A stretch of 13,276 nt of DNA from Planctomycetota bacterium (lineage in GTDB: Bacteria > Planctomycetota > Phycisphaerae > Phycisphaerales > SM1A02): the NCBI GenBank assembly GCA_003671065.1, contig QWPU01000048.1, positions 1-13,276 on the forward strand. Direction: 5' to 3'. A program made the position numbers and the translations under genes. The notes beneath the pieces are model-generated. The model was not told the origin of the DNA. It was given only the letters and a program-made list of their open reading frames with translations, and searched no databases. This document shows, in pieces, positions 6,439-13,276 of this stretch; within the stretch, counting starts at the first letter, position 1; the number at the start of each line of letters is the position of its first letter.

Positions 6439-8007
6439 TCAGAACGCCGCGCGTCCGCCGGTTGCGGCGATGGCGCGTTCGTAGCAACGGATCGTGCGCG
6501 TCGCGGCGCCATCCCAATTGATACCGCGGATTTCGAATGCGCCGTGTTCCACCAACTGGCGCGAAAGCGGCGGATGGCGCAGGACCGCGATGATCTTGTC
6601 CGCCATATCCTCGATGTCCCAAAAATCGACTTTGAGCGCGTGCATGAGCACTTCGCTGACGCCGGACGATTTAGAGATCAGGACAGGCACATTGTGGCTC
6701 ATGGCTTCGAGCGGCGCGATGCCAAACGGCTCGCTCACGCTCGGCATCACATAGAGGTCCGCCATGGCAAAGACTCGGGCAATGTCACGCCCGCGGAGGA
6801 AACCGGTGAAGAGCACTTTGTTCCCGATGCCGAGTGTCGCCGCCATCTCGATCATGCGCTGCGCTTGGTCACCTGAGCCCGCAACAACGAACTTCACATT
6901 GTCCATGTACTCAAGCACCTTTTTGGCGGCCTGGATGAAATACTCAGGACCCTTCTGCATGGTGATGCGCCCGAAGTACAGCACGATCTTGTCCTTCGAA
7001 TGGATCGGTTGCACGCCCACGCCTGCGGGGTCGAGGTCGACGCCGTTGTACACGACATCAAATTTTGCGGCATTTGCGCCGTAGCGGTTGATGCAGACAT
7101 TTTTGGTCAGCATGCTCACCGCAATCGCTCGCGTGGCGCCGTGCATTCCCCGCCGTTCGATGTTGTAAATCTGCTGATTCGGTGTCTCGCCTGAGCGATC
7201 AAACTCAGTCGAATGGACATGTACGAGCAGAGGCTTGCCGGAGAGCCGCGCGATCGCTAGTCCCGCGGGATAGGTCAACCAATCGTGCGCATGAATGACA
7301 TCGAAGGGGATTCCACGGGTCGCATCCACTGCAAAGCGCGCGTATCGGTCCGCCATTCCCATCAAGTCGCCTGAGTAGTCCGCCGCGTCCGCGCCGATGT
7401 GGGCGGCTTGAATGGCCTTGCGACCAGAGACCTCTGGCAGCGCTTGCTGCATCGCGGCTTCCACGGGGTCTCGCACGAGTTCAGGAAATGCACCTGCGCG
7501 CGCGAGTGTTCGAATGCGCTCGATGCTCCAGCCTGCTTCGCGCATCATCCGTACGCTTTCTGCGATGCGGGAGGGAGTCGCCTCAGTCGGGCCTTCATAA
7601 ACGGAGTCAAATGTTCCAGCGATTTCGATGAACTTCGTCGACTCAAACTCCTTGACGATTCTGTGCCACGATTCGTGTTCGGACATGCTCATCGCCACCC
7701 GAGGCCGCGGAGTTGCGGAGTGCGGAGTGTTTGAACTCGACGGGCTTACGGTCTTGGCAGGCTGGGCAACGCCCGTGTTCGGCGGCGCGGACTCGGCGTC
7801 CGCGACACGAGCACGCTCGATGATTCCACCCGGGCTTACGAGTCGAACATGCGAGGCATGCTCTGGCGGGACCGGCTTGGGAAGTACGAAAGTAACTTCC
7901 GTTCCTTGACGGTCGAGTGCGCGGGTGAGGCCGTAGCACGCCGTACCTAGCCCGCCCGTAATAAACGGTGGAAACTCCCAGCCGAGCATGAGTACGCGAA
8001 GCGACAT
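6439..8007 (-). CDS. GT-B glycosyltransferase, glycogen-synthase-like (group 1 / GT4)
   Basis: The protein has 522 residues. The N-terminal Rossmann domain opens with VLMLGWEFPPFITGGLG, the nucleotide-sugar loop seen in glycogen synthase and related GT4/GT5 enzymes. HAHDWLTYPAG (239-249) and HVHSTEFDR (263-271) follow, then the C-terminal domain with YFGRITMQKGP (344-354), AGSGD (376-380) and the E-x7-E pair Glu426/Glu434 in SEPFGIAPLE. It should transfer a sugar from a nucleotide or related donor in the cytoplasm to a glucan or other polysaccharide; donor and acceptor cannot be read from sequence. Residues 70-105 are a Pro/Ser/Thr-rich linker and 110-200 an extra helical region, both inserted in the N-terminal domain. 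ATG 8007 is chosen for MSLRVLMLGWEFPP; an AAAGGTG lies somewhat far upstream. No other glycan gene is adjacent. Confidence 0.9.
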   Translation of the reverse strand: MSLRVLMLGWEFPPFITGGLGTACYGLTRALDRQGTEVTFVLPKPVPPEHASHVRLVSPGGIIERARVADAESAPPNTGVAQPAKTVSPSSSNTPHSATPRPRVAMSMSEHESWHRIVKEFESTKFIEIAGTFDSVYEGPTEATPSRIAESVRMMREAGWSIERIRTLARAGAFPELVRDPVEAAMQQALPEVSGRKAIQAAHIGADAADYSGDLMGMADRYARFAVDATRGIPFDVIHAHDWLTYPAGLAIARLSGKPLLVHVHSTEFDRSGETPNQQIYNIERRGMHGATRAIAVSMLTKNVCINRYGANAAKFDVVYNGVDLDPAGVGVQPIHSKDKIVLYFGRITMQKGPEYFIQAAKKVLEYMDNVKFVVAGSGDQAQRMIEMAATLGIGNKVLFTGFLRGRDIARVFAMADLYVMPSVSEPFGIAPLEAMSHNVPVLISKSSGVSEVLMHALKVDFWDIEDMADKIIAVLRHPPLSRQLVEHGAFEIRGINWDGAATRTIRCYERAIAATGGRAAF

Positions 8008-8115
8008 TGCGAATCCGACACCTTTGTGCGGCGAAATTGCCGCTGTTGAGTCCGCTACCGCTTTGGACTGAATCTGATTGAACTACACGATCGCCAATTT
8101 CGAGGCGACACCCTT

Positions 8116-8157
8116 GAGTGCATCCACTCCGCGGCTGAGGTCTTACAAAACCTCAGC
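8116..8157 (-). terminator. two successive hairpins between the small unknown gene and the glycosyltransferase
   Basis: GCTGAGGT (8134-8141) pairs perfectly with ACCTCAGC (8150-8157) around an eight-base loop, starting 15 bases past the stop of the minus gene at 8172. Next, GAGTG-catc-CACTC (8116-8129) forms a second stem. Place and strength suggest transcript ending or 3' protection, but no T-run follows, so this is not a standard intrinsic terminator. Confidence 0.4.
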
Positions 8158-8171
8158 GCGGTCATTTCAAT

Positions 8172-8690
8172 TCAATCCGTCTCGTCACCGCCGCCAACAT
8201 CGCCAAGGGCTCGAAACGCTGCTTCATAGGCGAACAGGAACTTCTCCGCCGCAACCTTGTCCGCCGATCCATCCGCGGCCGCTGGGACCGCGTTCTCAAA
8301 TGTGTACACGCGGTCATCGTCGCGGAAGTGTTTGACGGTGGGCATCTTGCCTCGCCATCCAAGCTCGGCGAGTTCTTCTTCAATAAGCTCTTCGATTGGA
8401 TCGCCGAAGTGCATGAGATCCGTTTCGATCGACTCGCTCAGCCAGCGGTCGGGAGTTGCGAAGCGCACGACGAGTGAGCCGCCGACTTCGGCCAACTCAT
8501 ACCAGGCGGGCTCTGGGCAATCTTTGGCGTGGCAACGAAGTCGATCAGCGAGGAGCTCGATCGACGCGAAGACTCCGCGGGTTGTAGCGGCGGCACTCAC
8601 TATCTGGAGGAGTTCGTTCACGAGCAGTTCATTCTTGTTTTGGTGTCCACGGCGCGCATAAGGGGCGGTCATAGTAGCGGCGGCGCTCAT
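8172..8690 (-). CDS. small acidic protein of unknown function
   Basis: I do not recognise this protein of 172 residues. It has no signal peptide or membrane segment and should be cytoplasmic. Residues 19-55 look helical (ELLVNELLQIV, then IELLADRL); residues 53-59 contain CHAKDC; the centre reads as strands (YELAEVGGSLVVRF, 64-77). A strongly acidic helix (DPIEELIEEELAELGW, 97-112) follows, then VKHFRDDDRVYTFEN, and an Ala-rich region ending in KFLFAYEAAFRALG. This alternation of strands and acidic helices suggests a folded domain, not noise. ATG 8690 is taken as start; ATG 8672 (166 residues) is equally possible and neither has a Shine-Dalgarno. The frame stays open to 9065, but that would run through the divergent control region into prmC. 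It is transcribed toward the glycosyltransferase, with hairpins in between. Confidence 0.72.
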   Translation of the reverse strand: MSAAATMTAPYARRGHQNKNELLVNELLQIVSAAATTRGVFASIELLADRLRCHAKDCPEPAWYELAEVGGSLVVRFATPDRWLSESIETDLMHFGDPIEELIEEELAELGWRGKMPTVKHFRDDDRVYTFENAVPAAADGSADKVAAEKFLFAYEAAFRALGDVGGGDETD

Positions 8691-8752
8691 GAACTGGCGG
8701 CACGCGGCCGACGAGTACGAGGAATCGAGTCCGCCGAGTGGACAAATAGAAA

Positions 8753-8769
8753 CATGTACCAAATACATG
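8753..8769. promoter_or_regulatory. 17-bp dyad, candidate operator
   Basis: CATGTA-ccaaa-TACATG is a perfect inverted repeat with 6-bp arms. It lies in the 244-bp divergent region between the unknown gene at 8690 and prmC, 63 bp from the former. The right arm runs into CATGCATG (8766-8773), itself a palindrome. It has the size of a dimeric regulator's site; no family is assigned. A further small hairpin (GCAGG-ttttg-CCTGC) follows within about 30 bases. Confidence 0.35.
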
Positions 8770-8894
8770 CATGACTGCTTCGCGCAGGTTTTGCCTGCAT
8801 CCGTGGGTTTAGGATGTTGCTTCGATGCATCCATCCGCCGAGCACGGCGGCTGTCGGAGAGTTCCCTGATGAGCTCCCAACATGATTCACGAGG

Positions 8895-8922
8895 ATGTGA
8901 CGAGCATGTGATAAAAATGTGA
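8895..8922 (+). repeat. three ATGTGA boxes at 11-bp spacing before prmC
   Basis: ATGTGA is found at 8895-8900, 8906-8911 and 8917-8922, exactly 11 bp apart, ending two bases before the prmC ribosome site. They could be half-sites for a regulator on one face of the helix. In RNA each reads AUG followed directly by UGA, a start-stop element, and the three fall in three different frames. A weak promoter (TTCACG, 18 bases, GATAAA at 8910-8915) would place the start of transcription beyond most of the array, favouring the DNA-site reading. Confidence 0.5.
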
Positions 8923-8924
8923 TG

Positions 8925-8930
8925 AGGAGG
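8925..8930 (+). promoter_or_regulatory. ribosome binding site of prmC
   Basis: AGGAGG lies four bases before ATG 8935. It is the only full Shine-Dalgarno in the window and fixes the prmC start. Confidence 0.85.
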
Positions 8931-8934
8931 CTCA

Positions 8935-10065
8935 ATGAGCGCACGAGAAAGCCAAGATTCAACCGACCGTTCACCAGCGACCGCCGCTACTGCTCGACAG
9001 AGCGGGCCGTGGACAGTTCGAGCGCTTTTGGCTTGGATGACGCCGTTTCTGAAGGAACGGAGCATCGATTCGCCGCGGATGGTTGCAGAGATTCTCTTGG
9101 GCGCCGTGCTCGATGTAGAACGACTGCGCCTCTACATGGAGCCGGATCGCGAACTCGATCCGAGTGAACTTGCGCGATTGCGCGAACTTGTCGGCCGCGC
9201 GGCGCGCCATGAGCCCGTGCAGTTTCTCGTGGGTCGCTGGCCGTTTCTCGGTCGTGACTTTGAAGTCGAACCGTGCACGCTTATCCCTCGTCCATGCACA
9301 GAGCTGCTCGTCGAACGGGCTCTCGCATGGTTTCGTGAGCGTGAAGCAGGTGGATTGAATGTGCTCGACTTGTGCACAGGAAGTGGATGCATTGGTGTGA
9401 CGCTCGCACTGGGACTTCGCGCGATCAACCGACCAGTCGGCGGTGGATGTGCTCCGTTGCGCGCGACGGATGCGTCGAACGAATCGTCTCATCACGCAAC
9501 GCAGCCAGCGTTGGCGCTGGAGCAATCTGCGTCAGCGCGTTGGCAGCATGGGGAAGGGGATGCGGCGTTGGAGTCGCCGCCGCGCGCGCATTCGCCGGGC
9601 GTGTCCGCGCTGCCCGCACAGATTCGTGTGGTGGCGACCGACATTATTCCGCAAGCCGTTGCACTCGCGCGCAGAAATGCAGAACGCCTTGGTGCGACGG
9701 TTGAGTTTCATGTTGGCGATTTGTACGAGGCGCTTCCTATTGATGCATGCAACGAGCAGTTTGATCTGATCGTTGCGAATCCGCCGTATGTGACTGATGC
9801 GGAGTACGCGGAGCTCGACAAAAATGTGCGTGAGTATGAGCCAGCGTCGGCACTGCGTGGAGGTGTGGACGGTCTCGACTGTGTTCGTCGAGTGATCGAT
9901 GGCGCGGCGGCGCGACTTGCTCCTCACGGAGTGCTGCTCGTGGAAATCGGTTGGAAGCACGCTGACGCGGTGCGCGTGCTGGTGAATGGAAACGCGTGGG
10001 GCGCGGTCACGGTGTTGAGTGACGGCGATGGTCATCCACGACTACTCGAAGCGCATCGAGCCTAA
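8935..10065 (+). CDS. prmC: release factor glutamine N5-methyltransferase
   Basis: PrmC (HemK) uses S-adenosylmethionine to methylate the glutamine of the GGQ motif in release factors RF1 and RF2, improving peptide release at stop codons. Residues 25-95 are the helical substrate-binding domain (SIDSPRMVAEILLG; then RAARHEPVQFLVGRWPFLG). The Rossmann methyltransferase follows, with motif I VLDLCTGSGCIG (143-154), VVATDI (232-237) and the catalytic NPPY at 282-285 within FDLIVANPPYV. The protein has 376 residues, against about 280 usually. Most of the excess is an insert at 164-229, between motif I and the next strand, low in complexity and rich in Ala, Ser, Gly and His. The usual IPRPETE reads IPRPCTE (117-123). 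The release factor gene prfA, a common neighbour, is not in the window. The stop overlaps the stop of the opposing gene. Confidence 0.93.
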   Translation: MSARESQDSTDRSPATAATARQSGPWTVRALLAWMTPFLKERSIDSPRMVAEILLGAVLDVERLRLYMEPDRELDPSELARLRELVGRAARHEPVQFLVGRWPFLGRDFEVEPCTLIPRPCTELLVERALAWFREREAGGLNVLDLCTGSGCIGVTLALGLRAINRPVGGGCAPLRATDASNESSHHATQPALALEQSASARWQHGEGDAALESPPRAHSPGVSALPAQIRVVATDIIPQAVALARRNAERLGATVEFHVGDLYEALPIDACNEQFDLIVANPPYVTDAEYAELDKNVREYEPASALRGGVDGLDCVRRVIDGAAARLAPHGVLLVEIGWKHADAVRVLVNGNAWGAVTVLSDGDGHPRLLEAHRA

Positions 10066-11690
10066 CCGAGTTTGGTTGAGCGTTCGTGCAATGCTTTGCG
10101 CGCTTCTTCAAGTAGTTGCGAAATCTGGAATGGCTTGAACAAAAAGCAGTGAAGCCCTTCTTGACTCGATCTCACAATCGAGTGGTTTGGGTCGTAGCCA
10201 AACGCCGTCATCAGAATCACAGGGGTCTCAGGATTGACATCCTTTGTGGCTCGAAACACCTCGTAGCCGTTGGCATCGGGCATTCGCACATCCGAGATCA
10301 CCAGATCAAACGGTGTCGATGTGGCGGCGCGTTCTCGAATTGTTCGAATCGCATTCGCGCCATCTTCAAACTCAGTCACCACACAGCCTTGCTGCTCGAG
10401 CACTGCGTGGACAGTGCGACGAATGGTCTCATCGTCATCAGCAACGAGTATTGATCGTCCACGAAAGATCGGATCGCACGCGCCTTCGCGCAGAAACTCA
10501 TCGGCGCCGAGCACTCCTCGCGGTGCCATCGCTGCGCTTCGAATGAGCTCATCGACCTTTGCAACATTCTCGATCAGCCGTTGACCGATCTCCTTGTTGG
10601 GGTGTGCGTCAACAGTCGTGTGCAGCGCGCGCGCGTCATGAGCGATTTGTTCAAGCGGAATCGCCGCCTCGCGCGCAATATTGTTCAGCAATGTTCGATG
10701 CGTTTCGCAGCGCTCTGCAACAAGCATGTCCAAGATGTTGAGTGACAGAGCAACATAACGGCCGAGGAGTTCAGCGCCAAGACGGTCTTCGTCATCGAAG
10801 TGATCGAGCGCCGCACTCTCCGCATTGAGAATGCCGATGACTTTGTCGTGCAGTCGCAGCGGAACGGTGAGTGTGCTCATCGCGCCCGGGAGACCGCGGA
10901 GGTAGCGACTGTCCGCCGGAACATTGGGGCAAAGAATGCTCTCGCCCGTGGTGGCGACAAGGCCACTCACTCCATTGCCCTCTGCTCGCGCAAAAATTCG
11001 TTCGCCGATTCCAAGGGGCACTAGTCCAGAGCAGAACACGAGTTCAAGTTGCTCCGTGCGGCGATCAATGAGTCGATACTCGAAGTGATCAAATCCGAGC
11101 ACGCTCTGCGTCGCGGCCACCACTCTGGTTTCAAGCGCGCGGAGTCGTTCCGGAGCGTTGAGCGAACGAATTGTCTCCGCGTCGAAGTGCAGCAGTTCAA
11201 CGCCCGCTTGGTCGATGGCGTCGAGTCGATCTTGCAGGCGACGCGTCGCCGTCGCATCGATCAACAGTGCAACAGCGCCTTCGACTTGGTCGCTTCCTGC
11301 ACCACGAAGTGGCGTCATCACCACTTCGCACCACACACCCGAGGCACGAAAGCTTGCACGCAACGTCGCCGCCGTGGCGCGTGAACGCCGCCAGGCGTTG
11401 ATGGCATCGACACAACAGTCAGCAAATCGCCGCATGGTCTCTGGCGATTGGCGCGAGAGACCGTGGTTCATCCAAACAAGCTCGCCGCTTGGCTCGACAA
11501 TCCCTACACCTTGACCGAGGAGTTCAAGAGCTCGTGCAGCACGGTCGGTAGGAACATCGTCGTTTCGTTCAGCAATCGCGAATTGTGCAAGCGCTTGCCG
11601 TTGGGCTTCGTCAAGCGGTGAATTGCCGCGGATTTCGTAGGTGTAGGAGCCACGCTGGTTCGTGGCTCGTCGGTTGTCGTCAGTCGACAT
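10062..11690 (-). CDS. PAS-GAF-receiver signalling protein with degenerate histidine-kinase helix
   Basis: From ATG 11690 the protein has 542 residues; a TTG at 11798 would add 36. Order of parts: a PAS-like sensor (about 51-148, ELLGQGVGIVEPSGELVWMN); a GAF domain (about 180-322, containing VSGLVATTGESILCPN and TVPLRLHDKVIGILNAES); a helical pair (327-386) resembling a histidine-kinase dimerisation domain; and a C-terminal receiver domain (412-535). The receiver is complete: Asp418-420, phospho-acceptor Asp467 in VISDVRMPD, Thr495 and Lys519. In the helix the H-box reads AREAAIPL (339-346) with Arg340 where kinases have His, and there is no ATP-binding domain. It is therefore probably phosphorylated by a separate kinase, and its output may be by protein contact since no DNA-binding or enzymatic domain follows. 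It is convergent with prmC, stops overlapping, and divergent from the ABC genes. Confidence 0.85.
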   Translation of the reverse strand: MSTDDNRRATNQRGSYTYEIRGNSPLDEAQRQALAQFAIAERNDDVPTDRAARALELLGQGVGIVEPSGELVWMNHGLSRQSPETMRRFADCCVDAINAWRRSRATAATLRASFRASGVWCEVVMTPLRGAGSDQVEGAVALLIDATATRRLQDRLDAIDQAGVELLHFDAETIRSLNAPERLRALETRVVAATQSVLGFDHFEYRLIDRRTEQLELVFCSGLVPLGIGERIFARAEGNGVSGLVATTGESILCPNVPADSRYLRGLPGAMSTLTVPLRLHDKVIGILNAESAALDHFDDEDRLGAELLGRYVALSLNILDMLVAERCETHRTLLNNIAREAAIPLEQIAHDARALHTTVDAHPNKEIGQRLIENVAKVDELIRSAAMAPRGVLGADEFLREGACDPIFRGRSILVADDDETIRRTVHAVLEQQGCVVTEFEDGANAIRTIRERAATSTPFDLVISDVRMPDANGYEVFRATKDVNPETPVILMTAFGYDPNHSIVRSSQEGLHCFLFKPFQISQLLEEARKALHERSTKLG

Positions 11691-12004
11691 CAATGCGTCC
11701 GTACGGTGGAAGAGAGAGGCGTTGCGCTGCGCAACCCATCTCAGACATGCGAAGTGCGAGTGTAGTTCCTCTGCGTCACTTTGGCGGCTGATCCGCAACT
11801 TTCAATCCAATGTGCAACAGGCAAGAGAGTGCCTTCGATACACTTACTTTGCGTGCACGTTGACTGAGGGTGTGCGGCGGTCAAGGGCTGCAGTGTTGTG
11901 CGGCGCAGACTGTGGGGCGTTGAGCGATTCCCGAACTGAAACTTCTGATAGGCGCATGTTGAGCATCAAGAAACGCCCGCCGTCAATCTTTGGAGCGTTG
12001 CCAC
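11691..12004. other. 314-bp divergent region between the receiver protein and the ABC operon
   Basis: Promoters for both flanking genes should lie here, but I find no good -35/-10 pair on either strand. TTGACT at about 11870 has no matching -10. A small hairpin (AGGCA, six-base loop, TGCCT; 11819-11834) is present. A + frame from 11662 crosses the region but starts inside the receiver gene and has no recognisable content. GGAG at 11992-11995 is a fair ribosome site for the GTG at 12005. Confidence 0.4.
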
Positions 12005-13036
12005 GTGTCGGTTGACAAGCCGCGGACCACGGATCGCGCGCTGGTCGGCACCGCCGCTCACGGCGGCTCCGACGGCGGCGACCAGAGTATGGACCGCGGT
12101 GCGCAGGGGATTTTCGCCAGAGGCCTTACGAAACGATTTGGCTCGGTGACCGCGGTGCGTGACGCATCGTTCGTCCTTCCCACCCACGGAGTGTGCGGAC
12201 TTCTTGGTCCCAACGGCGCGGGAAAAACTACGACGATTCGAATGCTGGCGGGCGTGCTGACTCCCGAGGCAGGTGAACTTCGCATCGCAGGGATCGATGC
12301 ACTTGCTCATGGCGCTGCGGCGCGCGCGCTTGTGGGCTATTTGCCAGAGTCTGCGCCGCTCTATCCAGAGTTGACCGTGCGCGAGTACTTGCGCTATCGC
12401 GCAGACATTGGCTGCGTTGCGCCGAGGGCGCGTCGGGCCGTGATCGAAGCGGTGATGAATCAGTGCGATGTCAATCGGTTTGCGAATCGTTTGTGCGGAG
12501 AATTGTCGAAGGGAATGCAACAACGGGTCGGGCTTGCCGCGACGCTTCTGGGTGACCCTCCGATTGTGATTCTGGACGAGCCTTCTGTCGGACTTGATCC
12601 AGCGCAGACGCTTGCGTTTCGCGAGCTTATTCGTCGGCTAGGAGAAACACGGTTAGTGCTGCTGTCATCACATCAGTTTCCAGAAGTTGAAAGCGTGTGC
12701 TCTGAGTTACTCATCATCGCGGACGGTCGCGTGTTGTTGCATGAATCGATGCACGCGTTTCGCTCGCGCGCAGCTGCAGATCGCCGGCATCGGATCGAGA
12801 GCGAGCGGTCGCTGCTCACCATCAATGACGCGCGCGCGCTCTGCCAAGACGCCGTGGAACGCACACTTGCGGATGGTTGGATCGAAACAGTCTTCTCCAG
12901 CACACATTCGTCTGCGTGCGAAATGCTCGCGCGCATTGCGCTGCGCGAGCACATCACGCTGCGCGTCATTGAAGCCACGGGTCCGCGGCTGCTGGAAGTT
13001 TTTGTATCGCTTGTGGAAGGGGCGGTAGCGAAATGA
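12005..13036 (+). CDS. ABC transporter ATP-binding protein, GldA/NatA type
   Basis: This is the ATPase of an ABC-2 type exporter; it works as a dimer on the cytoplasmic face with the permease encoded next. From GTG 12005 it has 343 residues. The core starts at GLTKRFG and has Walker A GPNGAGKT (68-75), a Q-loop region reading GYLPESAPLYPELTV, signature ELSKGMQQR, Walker B IVILDEP (187-193), the D-loop GLDP and the H-loop SSHQ (His223). The YLPE form in place of a Q-loop glutamine and the LSKGM form of LSGGQ are common in the GldA/NatA branch. Residues 250-343 are a poorly conserved tail. GGAG nine bases upstream supports GTG 12005; ATG 12089 would begin just before the core and is the alternative. 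The stop overlaps the permease start as ATGA, showing translational coupling. The substrate cannot be told. Confidence 0.9.
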   Translation: MSVDKPRTTDRALVGTAAHGGSDGGDQSMDRGAQGIFARGLTKRFGSVTAVRDASFVLPTHGVCGLLGPNGAGKTTTIRMLAGVLTPEAGELRIAGIDALAHGAAARALVGYLPESAPLYPELTVREYLRYRADIGCVAPRARRAVIEAVMNQCDVNRFANRLCGELSKGMQQRVGLAATLLGDPPIVILDEPSVGLDPAQTLAFRELIRRLGETRLVLLSSHQFPEVESVCSELLIIADGRVLLHESMHAFRSRAAADRRHRIESERSLLTINDARALCQDAVERTLADGWIETVFSSTHSSACEMLARIALREHITLRVIEATGPRLLEVFVSLVEGAVAK

Positions 13037-13276
13037 CCAACCACGGCTCCAGATCGATTTCTTCTGCCGCCGCGGTGCGGGCCAGTAGCGCCCAAGCGGG
13101 TCCGTTTACCCGCGCGGCCAGTTCTTTACGGCGGATCACCGCGGTTGCCCAGCGCGAAACGCGCAGTGCGTTCACTTCTCCGACAGGCTGGATCGTGCTG
13201 ATGATCTCTGGGATCGTCGCATCAGCAGCGTTCTTCGCAGGGGCATTTGAGGAATCGAGACCAGCAACACTTCGCA
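13033..13276 (+). CDS. ABC-2 type permease, N-terminal part
   Basis: The start overlaps the ATPase stop by four bases (ATGA) and the frame stays open to the window edge, 81 residues. After a Ser/Ala-rich start of about 30 residues comes ITAVAQRETRSAFTSPTGWIVLMI, matching the beginning of GldF/NatB-like ABC-2 permeases, in which a cytoplasmic 'RE...SP.G' segment leads into the first membrane helix (about residues 52-68 here, WIVLMISGIVASAAFF). Together with the ATPase it should form an exporter in the cytoplasmic membrane. The remainder of the operon, often a GldG-like partner, would lie beyond the right edge. Confidence 0.82.
   Translation, partial: MTNHGSRSISSAAAVRASSAQAGPFTRAASSLRRITAVAQRETRSAFTSPTGWIVLMISGIVASAAFFAGAFEESRPATLR

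Noticed and set aside
8691..9065. N-terminal extension of the unknown protein to 9065
   Set aside because: It would cross the divergent control region and overlap the prmC 5' end; the extra residues look like non-coding translation.
11662..12015. 117-codon + frame upstream of the ABC ATPase
   Set aside because: It begins inside the receiver gene on the other strand, has no recognisable content, and overlaps the better supported GTG start at 12005.
11966..12523. 185-codon minus frame opposite the ABC ATPase
   Set aside because: Antisense to the Walker A and signature motifs of a clear ATPase, with Arg/His-rich composition.

Overview
The window looks like ordinary chromosome from a GC-rich bacterium (roughly 58-60% GC by eye). 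Most start codons lack a good Shine-Dalgarno. A planctomycete of the Phycisphaerae type would fit the gene styles (3D-domain protein, PutA, WEFPP glycosyltransferase, GldA-type ABC pair), but that placement is inference. I see no rRNA, tRNA, insertion sequence, phage gene or CRISPR array.

Layout from left to right. (1) 1-1603: a membrane-anchored 3D-domain cell-wall protein on the + strand (419-1213). The complementary strand carries a reading frame with no stop from 1603 to beyond the left edge. Its ATG overlaps the comM stop as ATGA, and it is in exact codon register with the 3D gene. (2) 1600-3150, minus: a ComM/YifB AAA+ ATPase that has lost the family's cysteine cluster. (3) 3300-6308, minus: bifunctional proline dehydrogenase / glutamate-semialdehyde dehydrogenase (PutA). 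It has a near-leaderless start and four 11-bp-spaced TGACNAC repeats upstream. (4) 6439-8007, minus: a GT-B glycosyltransferase of the glycogen-synthase-like type. (5) 8172-8690, minus: a small acidic protein of unknown function.

(6) A divergent control region at 8691-8934 holds a 17-bp dyad and three ATGTGA boxes at 11-bp spacing. It leads into prmC (8935-10065, +), whose product has an unusual insert of about 65 residues. (7) 10062-11690, minus: a PAS-GAF-receiver protein with what looks like a histidine-kinase dimerisation helix lacking its histidine. Its stop codon overlaps that of prmC. (8) 12005-13276, +: an ABC-2 type transporter, with the ATPase followed by the start of its permease, coupled by an ATGA overlap.

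The genes mostly act separately: proline catabolism, polysaccharide synthesis, recombination, release-factor modification, signalling and export. Clear coupling is seen only for the ABC pair, and possibly between comM and the antisense frame. The most unusual signals are the stop-free antisense frame around the 3D gene, the two short-period direct-repeat arrays, and the degenerate kinase-receiver protein.
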